Source: Eubacterium sp. (lineage in GTDB: Bacteria > Bacillota > Clostridia > Oscillospirales > Acutalibacteraceae). Taken from it: a DNA stretch of 30,174 bases. The DNA is taken from the NCBI GenBank assembly GCA_029052085.1, contig JAIDJS010000332.1:4529-34702 (forward strand), given 5' to 3'. The notes beneath the pieces are model-generated. The model ran no database searches, had not been told where the DNA came from, and saw only the letters and a list, made by a program, of their open reading frames with translations. Every line of letters starts with the position of its first letter. The stretch's first letter is position 1. This document shows positions 8,853 through 17,536 of this stretch, piece by piece. Made by a program: the position numbers and the translations under genes.

Positions 8853-10145
8853 TTAATTATGTTTTTTGTTCTTCTTTTTAAAGAAGCCACGGAATTTTAA
8901 TTCATCATCATCCTCTTCAAAATCATCCGGAGGAATAAGACTTATTTTTTCATTTGTTCTGCCCTCAGCCTTAACATTGAAAAAGGTTTCAAAAGGAAGC
9001 TCCTCTTCGCTGTTTTCCATATTTTCAGCAGGCTGCTCCATTTCAGGCTCTTCAGTAATTTCAGCTACAGGATGCCCCTCAACAGGCGTTATTTCATCCT
9101 TGCTGAAAGCATCAATTGCGTGATCAAGATTAACATCAATCATTGACGGCTCTTCTTTTTCAGGCTCTGAAATATCCTCTACCTCTTCTGCATTGACGGC
9201 AATAACAGGAACCGCTTTCTCTGCCGGCTCTTCAGCAGGCACTTCTGCAGCTTCTTCTGTTTCTTCATCAGCCTCTTCAGCCATCTCAACCTCAGCTTCC
9301 TCGGCATTTTCCGTTTCTGCTTCGGCTTCAGCCGCTGCATCGGCATCTGATTCTTCATCCACTATTTCTTCGGCCTTTTCGGCAGCTTCAGTTTCTTCTT
9401 CAGCTGTAACATGTTCAACAATTTCATCAACATTGCTGTATTTGCTTTCAACCTCAGCAAGCTTTTCTGCTGCTGCAGCCTTTTCAATTTCAGCAGAAGA
9501 ATCCATCATATTCTTAACCTTTTCAAGCTGTGCTTCATAAAGTGAGATAAGACTTGCCTTAAAGCTGTCTGATTCCTCTCTAAGCTTTGACACAAGCTCC
9601 TCGTGATATTCCTTTTCTTTCTTAGCCTTAACGATAAGATCATCGGAAAGATTTTTAGTCTGCTTAAACATATCCTGAACAGCAGTTTTAGCATTGCTTA
9701 AAATGCTGCCGGCTTTCTTTTCGGCTTCTGCAGCAATTTCATTGGCAACAGCAGTTTTTTCCTTCGTAAGATTAGCAACATAATCTCTTGCCTCTGAAAT
9801 AAGCTTTTCAGCCTCTGCCTTTGCCTTTTCAACTGTTTTTCTTGCAGTTTCTTCTGTATCTGACTTAAGGCTTTCTGCCTGATCCTTCGCCTTCTTTGAA
9901 ATTTCAGTTGCCGTTTTCTGCGCTGCAATAATTGCTTCCTTTATAGAATCCTCTTCTTCTCTGTATTCTACAATTTTGTTGGCAAGAATCTCCATTTTTC
10001 TCTGAAGCTCTTTATTCTCGGTATAAATTGCCGCATATGAATCGGCTATTTCATTAATAAAAGCATTGGTTTTATCAATATCATATCCATGAGTTGCAGT
10101 ATCAAGCAGTTGCTGCTTCTCTTTAATCTGATTCGGTGTAATCAT
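8853..10145 (-). CDS. divIVA: DivIVA-domain division-site protein, long acidic form
   Basis: A coiled-coil protein of 430 residues. The N-terminal DivIVA lipid-binding head is seen in ITPNQIKEKQQ and HGYDIDKTNAFI, and a long Ala/Lys/Glu-rich coiled coil runs to about residue 235. From about 240 to 400 the chain is highly acidic and low in complexity (runs of EEAEE and EAETEN type). It ends in a short basic patch, FFKKKNKKHN. Bacillus DivIVA is much shorter, so the acidic tail is unusual. DivIVA marks negatively curved membrane at septa and poles and recruits partners. The start is the ATG at 10145 after GGAGGAG. Its place between sepF and ileS is the conserved one. Cell-division role is well supported; partners of the acidic tail are unknown. 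Confidence 0.9.
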   Translation of the reverse strand: MITPNQIKEKQQLLDTATHGYDIDKTNAFINEIADSYAAIYTENKELQRKMEILANKIVEYREEEDSIKEAIIAAQKTATEISKKAKDQAESLKSDTEETARKTVEKAKAEAEKLISEARDYVANLTKEKTAVANEIAAEAEKKAGSILSNAKTAVQDMFKQTKNLSDDLIVKAKKEKEYHEELVSKLREESDSFKASLISLYEAQLEKVKNMMDSSAEIEKAAAAEKLAEVESKYSNVDEIVEHVTAEEETEAAEKAEEIVDEESDADAAAEAEAETENAEEAEVEMAEEADEETEEAAEVPAEEPAEKAVPVIAVNAEEVEDISEPEKEEPSMIDVNLDHAIDAFSKDEITPVEGHPVAEITEEPEMEQPAENMENSEEELPFETFFNVKAEGRTNEKISLIPPDDFEEDDDELKFRGFFKKKNKKHN

Positions 10146-10165
10146 ATTCTTCTCCTCCAAAAATA

Positions 10166-10666
10166 TTACATAAACATTCCGTTATGTTCAAGCTCATCCA
10201 GTATATCATCACCAAGCACATCAACATTATAAGGAGTTATAATATATGTACTGTTTGCTACCCGTTTAATTGAACCCTCATCTGCATAAGCGCAGCCGCT
10301 CAAAAAATCAAGAAGCCTTCTTGCTATATCACGGTTTGTTGATTCAAGATTAAGAACAACCGTTCTTTTGGATTTAAGGTTGTCAGCTATGCTTGGTGCA
10401 TCACTGAACTGTTCCGGCTTAACAAGAACAACCTGAACCTGAGCTGTTGTATGAATATTAACAACCTTATCGGAATCAGAACGAAAGCGATGGAATTTTT
10501 CCGGCTTTTCCTCCTTAGGAACCTTTACATTGCGTGAAAGATTGCTGCTTCGCCTGACAGGCTTAGGCGGCATATCAAAATCAGAGGATTTATCATCATA
10601 AAAATCATCAAAATCATCCTCGGGTCTTTCCTTAAAAATATCAGCAAACTTATCCATAAAACCCAT
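10166..10666 (-). CDS. sepF: Cell division protein SepF
   Basis: A 166-residue cytoplasmic protein that tethers FtsZ filaments to the membrane and shapes the septum. A short N-terminal amphipathic stretch (MGFMDKFADIF) is the expected membrane-binding helix. A charged, disordered linker follows. The C-terminal SepF fold begins near VVNIHTTAQVQVVLVKPEQF and continues through SIADNLKSKRTVVLNLES, then DIARRLLDFLSG and the ending YIITPYNVDV. The start is the ATG at 10666, giving 8 bases to AGGAGG; the ATG two codons upstream is too close to that site. It lies 20 bases before divIVA and 12 bases after the PLP protein gene, matching the Bacillus ylmE-sepF order. Confidence 0.95.
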   Translation of the reverse strand: MGFMDKFADIFKERPEDDFDDFYDDKSSDFDMPPKPVRRSSNLSRNVKVPKEEKPEKFHRFRSDSDKVVNIHTTAQVQVVLVKPEQFSDAPSIADNLKSKRTVVLNLESTNRDIARRLLDFLSGCAYADEGSIKRVANSTYIITPYNVDVLGDDILDELEHNGMFM

Positions 10667-10678
10667 AACCATATCCTC

Positions 10679-11407
10679 CTAAAAATATGTTCTTGCGCCA
10701 AAGATGGCAGAGCCAACTCTGACTATATTTGAGCCTTCGGCAATGGCGGCTTCATAATCGCTGCTCATTCCCATAGACAAAATTTCCATATCTACATTAT
10801 CTATTTTTTTATCTTTAATGTCAATGAAATATTGCTTCATTTCAGCAAAATACTTTCTTGCCTCATCATTTTCACAAATCGGCGGTATAGACATTAAGCC
10901 CTTGATTTTCAAACCGGGAAGCGCAGCCATTTCATAGATTGCATCAAAAAGTGCTTCGGAAAAAATGCCGCTTTTGCTTTCTTCCCTGCCTATATTAACC
11001 TCAACAAGACAGGAGGTTACAATTCCCTTTGAAACAGACACCTTTGAAATTTCCTTTGCAAGCTTCAACGAGGAAACGGATTCTATCATATCGACCTCGC
11101 CGACAATCTGCCGAACCTTGTTTGTTTGAAGATGACCTATAAGATGTCGTTCTACACCGGTTAAATTAAGCTCATCCCTTTTTCCGAGATATTCCTGAAC
11201 TCTGTTTTCCCCTATAAGATCGGCACCAAGCTCCAGTGCTTTATTTATATAAGGCGGCTCAACCGTTTTGGTAACACACATAAGGCGAACCTCGTTTTCA
11301 TCCCTGCCTGCCTTTACTGCACTTTCCTTAACACTGTTAAGCACTCTTTTATAATTTTCTTCAACAGATTTAAGTCTGTTTTCATCAAGCAAAAACTCTT
11401 CCGTCAT
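10679..11407 (-). CDS. YggS/YlmE-family PLP homeostasis protein
   Basis: A 242-residue protein of the PLPBP family, a fold type III PLP-binding protein without known catalysis that keeps vitamin B6 and amino-acid pools balanced. The PLP lysine is in MCVTKTV. Further marks are LIGENRVQEYL, RHLIGHLQTNKVR, the MSIPP stretch, and LSMGMSSDYEAAI with VRVGSAIFG at the end. The start is the ATG at 11407 behind GGAAGGGATG; the longer frame to 11476 lies inside the upstream gene and is not supported. It overlaps the HlyD-like gene by 23 bases. In Bacillus the homologue ylmE also sits just before sepF. Confidence 0.95.
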   Translation of the reverse strand: MTEEFLLDENRLKSVEENYKRVLNSVKESAVKAGRDENEVRLMCVTKTVEPPYINKALELGADLIGENRVQEYLGKRDELNLTGVERHLIGHLQTNKVRQIVGEVDMIESVSSLKLAKEISKVSVSKGIVTSCLVEVNIGREESKSGIFSEALFDAIYEMAALPGLKIKGLMSIPPICENDEARKYFAEMKQYFIDIKDKKIDNVDMEILSMGMSSDYEAAIAEGSNIVRVGSAIFGARTYF

Positions 11408-12632
11408 AAACATCCCTTCCGCGAATAATAATTTTATCATAAAGCTTGATTCCGTTTTGAACATCCGGATCATCATAGCTTAAAATAACATAGCCATCGC
11501 CTGTATATAAAATATCTGCCCTGCGCCATTTTGCAATATTGGAAACCAAAGCATAAACGCCCTTTTCTCCGTCCTTATCATGAACAGCAGAGCTGTTTAC
11601 CTTAATACCGGTATAGCTTTTTACTCTGATTTCAATATCCTCAAGACGCATTGAAGATATATTTTTATCCATTTCATTACACGAAAGAATAAGCAAGGTC
11701 TGATCAGCGCTTAAAGCAACATCGGCACCCTTAACAACAGTGCATTTCAGCTCTGTATCCGTTGATTTAACCACAACCTGGGCATTATAGCCATCACGAA
11801 GCCCCGCAACATCCTCTGCACTGACAACACAGGCAAAATACCAGATAAAGCTGTTGATAACCTTGCCGCCGTTCGATGTGCTGCCCGTTGCCGAAACAGC
11901 ATTATTGAGACATTCGTTGAAATCCTCAATACTCATATCCTTTACCTTGCTGTAATCAATCATATTTTCACAGCCATCGGTATATTTTGAATAAAAGCCT
12001 GCTTTATCGGCAGTGACATAGCCTGTCGGCTTGCAGGAGGAAAGATCTATCTGAGAAATTCTGCCTTCTATATCAGAGATAACTTGGGAAAAATCAACTG
12101 TTTCCCCGACAAGGATTGCCCTTCTCGTTAAATCATCATTCACATCAAGTGCAAAATCATCCGCAGCACTTATATCATTTCTGCCTGCCGAACGGATGTA
12201 ATTGTTAATATCTGTCAGAATATTTTTTTCAAGAAGCTCAATATCCGTAACATTGCCGACAGATGTGTTTTCCAAATCCGCATAATACTTATGCTTCTCT
12301 TCAAGAGCGCAGAAATTAGCATACTTTTCAGCATTTTGGGCAGAGGAAAAGGACATTGCAATTTCGCCGCCGGCATTAACCTTTTCGCCATCTGAAACAG
12401 CGGGAATCGTTATTCCGCTGATAGCGCCTACTGCTTTTTCATCACGGATAACAACAGCCCTTGTTTCTATTGTATCATAAACGGTTGTTGCCGTTGCAGT
12501 CTGCGTTTCGATATTTACGCTGAGAACGCTTACACATTCGCCGATTACGAAACCAACAATCAGCAAGATGATAACAGCTATTAAAATTTTCTGCTTAGAG
12601 CTTTTGGAAAGCTTTATTTTTTTTTCAGCCAT
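11385..12632 (-). CDS. HlyD-like membrane-anchored adaptor protein
   Basis: A 415-residue protein with a basic cytoplasmic N terminus (AEKKIKLSKSSKQK), one transmembrane helix at about residues 17-35, and a large extracytoplasmic part. After the membrane comes a strand-rich section (ETRAVVIRDE, then ITIPAVSDGEKVNAGGEIAM) like the split barrel-sandwich domain of HlyD/MFP adaptors. A helical hairpin (about 105-220) and a C-terminal beta section (RVKSYTGIKVNSSAVHDKDG, then IIIRGRDVYDG) follow. No transporter gene is nearby. It lies between miaA and the ylmE-sepF-divIVA genes, which suggests an envelope or division role rather than drug efflux; that is inference. Its stop overlaps the YggS gene start, and its start overlaps miaA by 8 bases. 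The RBS is weak, so coupling to miaA is likely. Confidence 0.75.
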   Translation of the reverse strand: MAEKKIKLSKSSKQKILIAVIILLIVGFVIGECVSVLSVNIETQTATATTVYDTIETRAVVIRDEKAVGAISGITIPAVSDGEKVNAGGEIAMSFSSAQNAEKYANFCALEEKHKYYADLENTSVGNVTDIELLEKNILTDINNYIRSAGRNDISAADDFALDVNDDLTRRAILVGETVDFSQVISDIEGRISQIDLSSCKPTGYVTADKAGFYSKYTDGCENMIDYSKVKDMSIEDFNECLNNAVSATGSTSNGGKVINSFIWYFACVVSAEDVAGLRDGYNAQVVVKSTDTELKCTVVKGADVALSADQTLLILSCNEMDKNISSMRLEDIEIRVKSYTGIKVNSSAVHDKDGEKGVYALVSNIAKWRRADILYTGDGYVILSYDDPDVQNGIKLYDKIIIRGRDVYDGRVFA

Positions 12633-13542
12633 TGTTTATAAATTCCCTACTTTTATCAACTGCTTTCTTGGCAATATCCTCTTCATCGGCATAAAGCCAA
12701 ACTGCATTTTCTCTTTTCTTAAACCAGGTTATCTGCCTTTTTGCATAATGACGGGTTTCCTGTTTCAGCTTATCAAGCGCTTCATCAAGACTTACGCTTC
12801 CGTTAAAATAGGGCAGAAGCTCTTTATGCCCTATTGCCTGCGCAGAGGTATTTCCGCTATGATTCAGGCAGAATTTTGCTTCATCCAGAAGCCCTTTTTC
12901 AGCCATCAAATCCACACGCCTGTTTATTCTGTTATAAAGAAGCGCTCTGTCCTTAAAGCCGATAACAAAATAAAGAACATCATAAGGGCTTTCCTCTAGC
13001 CTTGATTTTTCATTCTGAACACTTTTTGTATCGCCGGAGGAATAATAGATTTCAAGCGCTCTTACTACTCTTGTTTTATTATTTTTATGTATATTCTCCG
13101 CTGCTGCCGGATCTATTTTCAGCAGCTCATCATAAAGCGCATCAACGCTTTTTTTCATAAGCGCATTACGCAGCTTAAAATCGGTTTCAGCTTCAGTAAA
13201 CTTAATATTATCAACAAAGCTGTTTATAAAAAGCCCTGTTCCGCCGACAATAACCGGCACCCTGCCTCTGCAGGAAATATCATCCGCTGCAGCCTTTGCA
13301 TACTTACAAAAATCAGATACGGAAAACAACTCATCTCTTTCCAGAAATTCAACAAGATGATGCGCAACCGTTTGCCGTTCTTCAATCGTAGGCGCCGCAG
13401 TTGCAATACGCATATCCTTATAAACCTGCATGGAATCGGCAGAAATAATCTCTCCGTCCACAGCTTTGGCAATTTCTATTCCCAAGCTTGTTTTTCCGCT
13501 TGCAGTAGGACCTGCAACAACAATAAGCTTTGTTTTCTTCAT
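12625..13542 (-). CDS. miaA: tRNA dimethylallyltransferase
   Basis: A 305-residue enzyme that adds a dimethylallyl group to N6 of A37 in tRNAs reading UNN codons. That is the first step toward ms2i6A; MiaB, encoded at the head of the same run, does the second. Visible marks are the P-loop GPTASGKTS at residues 10-18, DSMQVYKDMRIATAAP, AHHLVEFL, and VPVIVGGTGLFINS. The start ATG at 13542 overlaps the mutL stop (ATGA), so the genes are coupled. Length and motifs are ordinary. Confidence 0.97.
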   Translation of the reverse strand: MKKTKLIVVAGPTASGKTSLGIEIAKAVDGEIISADSMQVYKDMRIATAAPTIEERQTVAHHLVEFLERDELFSVSDFCKYAKAAADDISCRGRVPVIVGGTGLFINSFVDNIKFTEAETDFKLRNALMKKSVDALYDELLKIDPAAAENIHKNNKTRVVRALEIYYSSGDTKSVQNEKSRLEESPYDVLYFVIGFKDRALLYNRINRRVDLMAEKGLLDEAKFCLNHSGNTSAQAIGHKELLPYFNGSVSLDEALDKLKQETRHYAKRQITWFKKRENAVWLYADEEDIAKKAVDKSREFINNG

Positions 13543-15476
13543 TGTATTCTTCCAAACTGCTTTTCAAGCTCATATCTTGATATTTTAATCATAACGGGCC
13601 TCCCATGCGGACAATAGCGGATATCCGGCATTGAAAGAAGCTTTTCAACAAAAAGCTCTCTTTCCTTTTCTGAGGTATAATCGCCGCCCTTAACCGCACT
13701 TCGGCACGCTGTTGAATGAAAAATCCAATCCATTTTATCAGGCTCAATATCCGTTTTATGCTGGAGTAATTTTTCTGCAATTTCCTGAATAAGATCCTTG
13801 ATATCCGACCCGTCAAGCATAGACGGTGTTTCACGGACTATAACCGAAAGATTGCCGAAATCCTCAACCTCAAAGCCGCATTTGGACAGAAGCGGAATAT
13901 TATCCGTTATAACACTGTATTCCTCGGCAGAAAGCTTAACGGCAACCGGCATAAGAAGAAGCTGGGAGCTGATATTTGATTCTGCCTTCAGTTTTTCAAA
14001 ATTCATTCGTTCATGAGCCGCATGCTTATCTATATAATACAAATCATGTTCTATTTCAACAATTATATAGGTTTTGAACGCTTCGCCGACAACCTTAAAA
14101 ACAGGAGCATCATCCTTTTCATCAACAATAACAGGAGAGCTGATTTCCTCTTTTACAGGCTCTGCAGGTTCAGCAAATTCATTATTCTGAACAGGAATTT
14201 CTATTTTCTCTGCTGTTACTTCTGATTTTTCTTCTGATTCAATAATCTTATCAAAAGCAGATTCTTTGCTTATGTTTTTATCTGTAGTTTTTTCTTCGCC
14301 CGGCTCTCTTCTTAACTGCGCTTTAGGTGAAGCCAGATTCCATGTTTTAGGAGATGCTGAGGAAAATTTAAGCTGATTCGGCTTTTCCTCTTTTTTAAAG
14401 AAATCTATTTTTGAAGAATGTGTTTTAATCTGTTCACTGTAAACAGAAGAAATACTGTTTTCGCTGAGCTTTCCTTCTTTAACTGTATCCTGCTGCTCAA
14501 CAGCTGTTTTAACGCCGTAATAAATCAAATCAAAAATCGGTTTTTCATTAACAAAGCGAACTTCAATTTTAGCCGGATGAACATTGACATCAACCAGCTT
14601 TGTATCCATTTCTATATTCAATACGCAGGCAGGAAATCTGCCAACCATAATCAGATTTTTGTAAGCCTGTTCAAGAGCCGCTTTTGCAAGTCTGCTGTCT
14701 ACAAGTCTGCCATTTATGAAGAAAAACTGCATTGCCCTGCTTTTTCTGGACTGATGCGGTCTGCTTACATAGCCGGAAAGCTTCATACCTGAATAACTAT
14801 ATTCAACAGGAACAAGCGTTTCGGAAAGTTCGGCACCGTAAACAGAATAAATTGTTCCCTTCAAATCTCCGTTTCCGGCGGTTATCATAACCTGCCTGCC
14901 CTCACGTATAAACCGAAAGGATATATCCGGATTGGAAATGGCAATTCTTTCAACAATGCCCTGAACGGAGTTTCCCTCTGTTACATCTTTTTTCAAAAAT
15001 TTCATTCTTGCAGGCACATTAAAGAAAATATCACGAACAACAACTGTTGTTCCCTGCGGGCAGCCCGCATCGGAACAATCAAGTTCCTCTCCGCCGGCTA
15101 TTTCATATCTTATACCCATTTCTTCATTCTCGGCTTTTGTAAGCAATTCAACCTTTGCAACGGCAGCTATTGAAGCCATTGCTTCGCCTCTGAAGCCAAG
15201 GGTTGCAATGCTGTCTAAATCAGCACCTGTTGAAATTTTTGAAGTTGCGTGGGATATAAACACCTTTTTTACATCTTCCCTTGCAATTCCGCAGCCATCA
15301 TCCGTTATACGGATATAGGTTGTTCCGCCGTTTTTGATTTCAACGGTAATATGCTTTGCACCTGCATCTATTGAATTTTCTATCATTTCCTTAACAATGC
15401 TCATAGGCCGTTCAACAACCTCGCCTGCTGCAATCAGGCTGTAAACCTCTTTCGGAAGCACATTGATTCTAGGCAT
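13539..15476 (-). CDS. mutL: DNA mismatch repair protein MutL (endonuclease type)
   Basis: A 645-residue MutL. The GHKL ATPase occupies the first third (IAAGEVVERPMSIVKEMIEN, DDGCGI, GFRGEAMASI). A variable linker is at about 340-450, and the C-terminal dimerisation and nicking domain follows. The endonuclease motif is DKHAAHERMNFE, equivalent to the DQHA-x2-E-x4-E motif. ACRSAVKGGD and CPHGRP complete the metal site. MutL of this type nicks the strand to be repaired, as expected where MutH is missing. The start ATG at 15476 follows GAGGTGAT. It lies 29 bases after mutS and overlaps miaA by 4. Intact, in contrast to its partner mutS. Confidence 0.97.
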   Translation of the reverse strand: MPRINVLPKEVYSLIAAGEVVERPMSIVKEMIENSIDAGAKHITVEIKNGGTTYIRITDDGCGIAREDVKKVFISHATSKISTGADLDSIATLGFRGEAMASIAAVAKVELLTKAENEEMGIRYEIAGGEELDCSDAGCPQGTTVVVRDIFFNVPARMKFLKKDVTEGNSVQGIVERIAISNPDISFRFIREGRQVMITAGNGDLKGTIYSVYGAELSETLVPVEYSYSGMKLSGYVSRPHQSRKSRAMQFFFINGRLVDSRLAKAALEQAYKNLIMVGRFPACVLNIEMDTKLVDVNVHPAKIEVRFVNEKPIFDLIYYGVKTAVEQQDTVKEGKLSENSISSVYSEQIKTHSSKIDFFKKEEKPNQLKFSSASPKTWNLASPKAQLRREPGEEKTTDKNISKESAFDKIIESEEKSEVTAEKIEIPVQNNEFAEPAEPVKEEISSPVIVDEKDDAPVFKVVGEAFKTYIIVEIEHDLYYIDKHAAHERMNFEKLKAESNISSQLLLMPVAVKLSAEEYSVITDNIPLLSKCGFEVEDFGNLSVIVRETPSMLDGSDIKDLIQEIAEKLLQHKTDIEPDKMDWIFHSTACRSAVKGGDYTSEKERELFVEKLLSMPDIRYCPHGRPVMIKISRYELEKQFGRIQ

Positions 15477-15505
15477 TTATATCACCTCTTTTCACGGAAT
15501 TACTT

Positions 15506-17527
15506 TTATAATTCTTCTGATTTTTTCTTTAAATCATAAAGCGTCTGCATCGCTTCTATCGGTGTTAAGGTATTCACGTCAATCGTTTTCAGAATTTCTA
15601 TGATTTCGTTCTTGCCGTTTATTGAGAAATTGAACTGAATATCATTTTCCTCTTCTTCAACAACGGCATCCTCCGCTTTAAATTTAATATCTATCTTATT
15701 CTGTTCAAGCTCTTTTAAAATCACTTTTGCACGCTTTACAACCGAATCCGGCACACCTGCAAGCTTGGCAACCTCAATACCGAAGCTTTCATCGGCACCG
15801 CCCTTAACAATTCGGCGAAGGAAGGTTATATCATCTCCGCGCTTTTTAACAGCTATGGAATAATTTTTTACACCGTCCAGCATACCTTCCATAGCGGTAA
15901 GCTCATGATAATGCGTTGCAAAAAGAGATTTGGCACCAAGCGTTTTCTTTTTGCATACAAATTCAAGCACGGCGCGGGCAATGCTCATACCATCAAAGGT
16001 TGAAGTACCTCTTCCGATTTCATCAAGAATAATAAGGCTGTTTTCAGTTGCATTTTTAAGAATGGTTGAAACCTCATTCATTTCAACCATAAAGGTAGAC
16101 TGACCCGTTGCCAGATCATCAGATGCACCGACTCTTGTAAAGATTGCATCAACAATACTGATATTCGCTGATTTTGCAGGCACAAACGAGCCAACCTGCG
16201 CAAGAAGAACAATAAGCGCAATCTGACGCATATAGGTTGATTTACCCGCCATATTCGGACCTGTGATGATTGCACAGCGGTTTTCGCCCTTATCAAGAAC
16301 GGTATCATTCGGAACAAACGGCGCCCCGTTCAGAAGCGTTTCAACAACAGGATGCCTGCCGTCCTTAATATCTATAACACCATTTGTATTTATTTGAGGA
16401 CAAACATAATTGTTGTTTACCGCAACCTCGGCAAAACTTGCAAGAACATCCAGCGAGGCAAGCGCCTTTGCAGTTGAATGGAGCCTGTCCACCTCATTGC
16501 CGACCTGCTGCCTTACAGCGCAGAACACTTCATATTCAAGGGCAATCGCTCTGTCCTTTGCTCCGATAATTTTACTCTCAAGCTCCTTAAGCTCCTGCGT
16601 AATAAATCTTTCGCCGTTTGTCAGGGTCTGCTTTCTTATATAATTTTCAGGAACAAGATCTTTGTATAAATTCGTAACCTCTATGTAATATCCGAACACT
16701 CGGTTATAACCAACCTTAAGCTTCGGAATACCTGTCTTTTCTCGTTCCTCCGCTTCAATCTGAGCAAGAACACCCGAGCCGTCAGCCATGATTTCATGCA
16801 GGCTGTCTATCTCATTATTATATCCCTGTTTAATCATTCCGCCCTCACGAAGCGTAAACGGCGGCTCATCAACAATTGCTTTATCTATTAATTCCTCAAC
16901 ATCTGAAAGCAAATCTATATTCTTTTCAATATCCTTCAGAAGCGCTGATGCACTTTCGGCAACCTCATTCTTAATTTCAGGAAGCCTTTTTAAGGTATTC
17001 TGAAGCGCTTTTAACTCCTTGGCATTCGCAGTTCCGTAAGCAATACGCGAGGTAAGCCTTTCAATATCGCTTATTCCCGCCAGAGAATTTCTGATTTTAT
17101 CTCTTTTCATCGGATTATCGGCAAGCTCGCCTATGGCATTCTGCCTTTTCGTTATCTGATTAACGGACATCAGCGGACGTTCAATCCAGCTTCTGATCAT
17201 ACGCTTGCCCATTGCAGTTTTTGTTTTATCAACAACCCACAAAAGAGAATGCCTTTTTTCGCCGTTCATCATGGATTTTGTTAATTCAAGATTACGCCTT
17301 GCACTGATATCCAGTTTCATATATTCTTCTTTATCAAAGAAATCTATATCGGCAGGTGCATCAATTTCATCCTTTTTCTGCACCTCTTTAAGATAATCAA
17401 TAACTGCGCCGAGAGCTGACACGGCAGACTTGCTGTGTCCTAAACCAAGGCTGTCTATCTCTTCTTTTTTAAGCGTTTCAAGAACAAGATTTGCAGCCTC
17501 ATCAAAATCAAATTTAATATCATCCAT
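15506..17527 (-). CDS. mutS: MutS, large C-terminal fragment (domains II/III to V)
   Basis: A 673-codon open frame with the rear part of MutS. It begins inside the connector domain (DDIKFDFDEAANLVLETLKK) and continues through the lever and clamp. It ends with the ATPase: Walker A TGPNMAGKSTYMRQ, Walker B DEIGRGTSTFDG and FATHYHELT, then a C-terminal dimerisation tail. It has no mismatch-recognition domain. The first ATG (17525-17527) comes 9 bases after an in-frame TAA and has no purine-rich RBS, so it looks like the remainder of one gene, not a designed separate gene. Reinitiation after the stop could still yield a clamp/ATPase fragment. Such a protein might bind MutL or DNA without sensing mismatches. 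Confidence 0.9.
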   Translation of the reverse strand: MDDIKFDFDEAANLVLETLKKEEIDSLGLGHSKSAVSALGAVIDYLKEVQKKDEIDAPADIDFFDKEEYMKLDISARRNLELTKSMMNGEKRHSLLWVVDKTKTAMGKRMIRSWIERPLMSVNQITKRQNAIGELADNPMKRDKIRNSLAGISDIERLTSRIAYGTANAKELKALQNTLKRLPEIKNEVAESASALLKDIEKNIDLLSDVEELIDKAIVDEPPFTLREGGMIKQGYNNEIDSLHEIMADGSGVLAQIEAEEREKTGIPKLKVGYNRVFGYYIEVTNLYKDLVPENYIRKQTLTNGERFITQELKELESKIIGAKDRAIALEYEVFCAVRQQVGNEVDRLHSTAKALASLDVLASFAEVAVNNNYVCPQINTNGVIDIKDGRHPVVETLLNGAPFVPNDTVLDKGENRCAIITGPNMAGKSTYMRQIALIVLLAQVGSFVPAKSANISIVDAIFTRVGASDDLATGQSTFMVEMNEVSTILKNATENSLIILDEIGRGTSTFDGMSIARAVLEFVCKKKTLGAKSLFATHYHELTAMEGMLDGVKNYSIAVKKRGDDITFLRRIVKGGADESFGIEVAKLAGVPDSVVKRAKVILKELEQNKIDIKFKAEDAVVEEEENDIQFNFSINGKNEIIEILKTIDVNTLTPIEAMQTLYDLKKKSEEL

Positions 17528-17536
17528 CAGCTGTAA

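Noticed and set aside
9193..9540. 115-codon Ser/Ala-rich plus-strand frame
   Set aside because: A mirror of the Glu/Ala-rich DivIVA tail; such repetitive codons leave the opposite strand free of stops.
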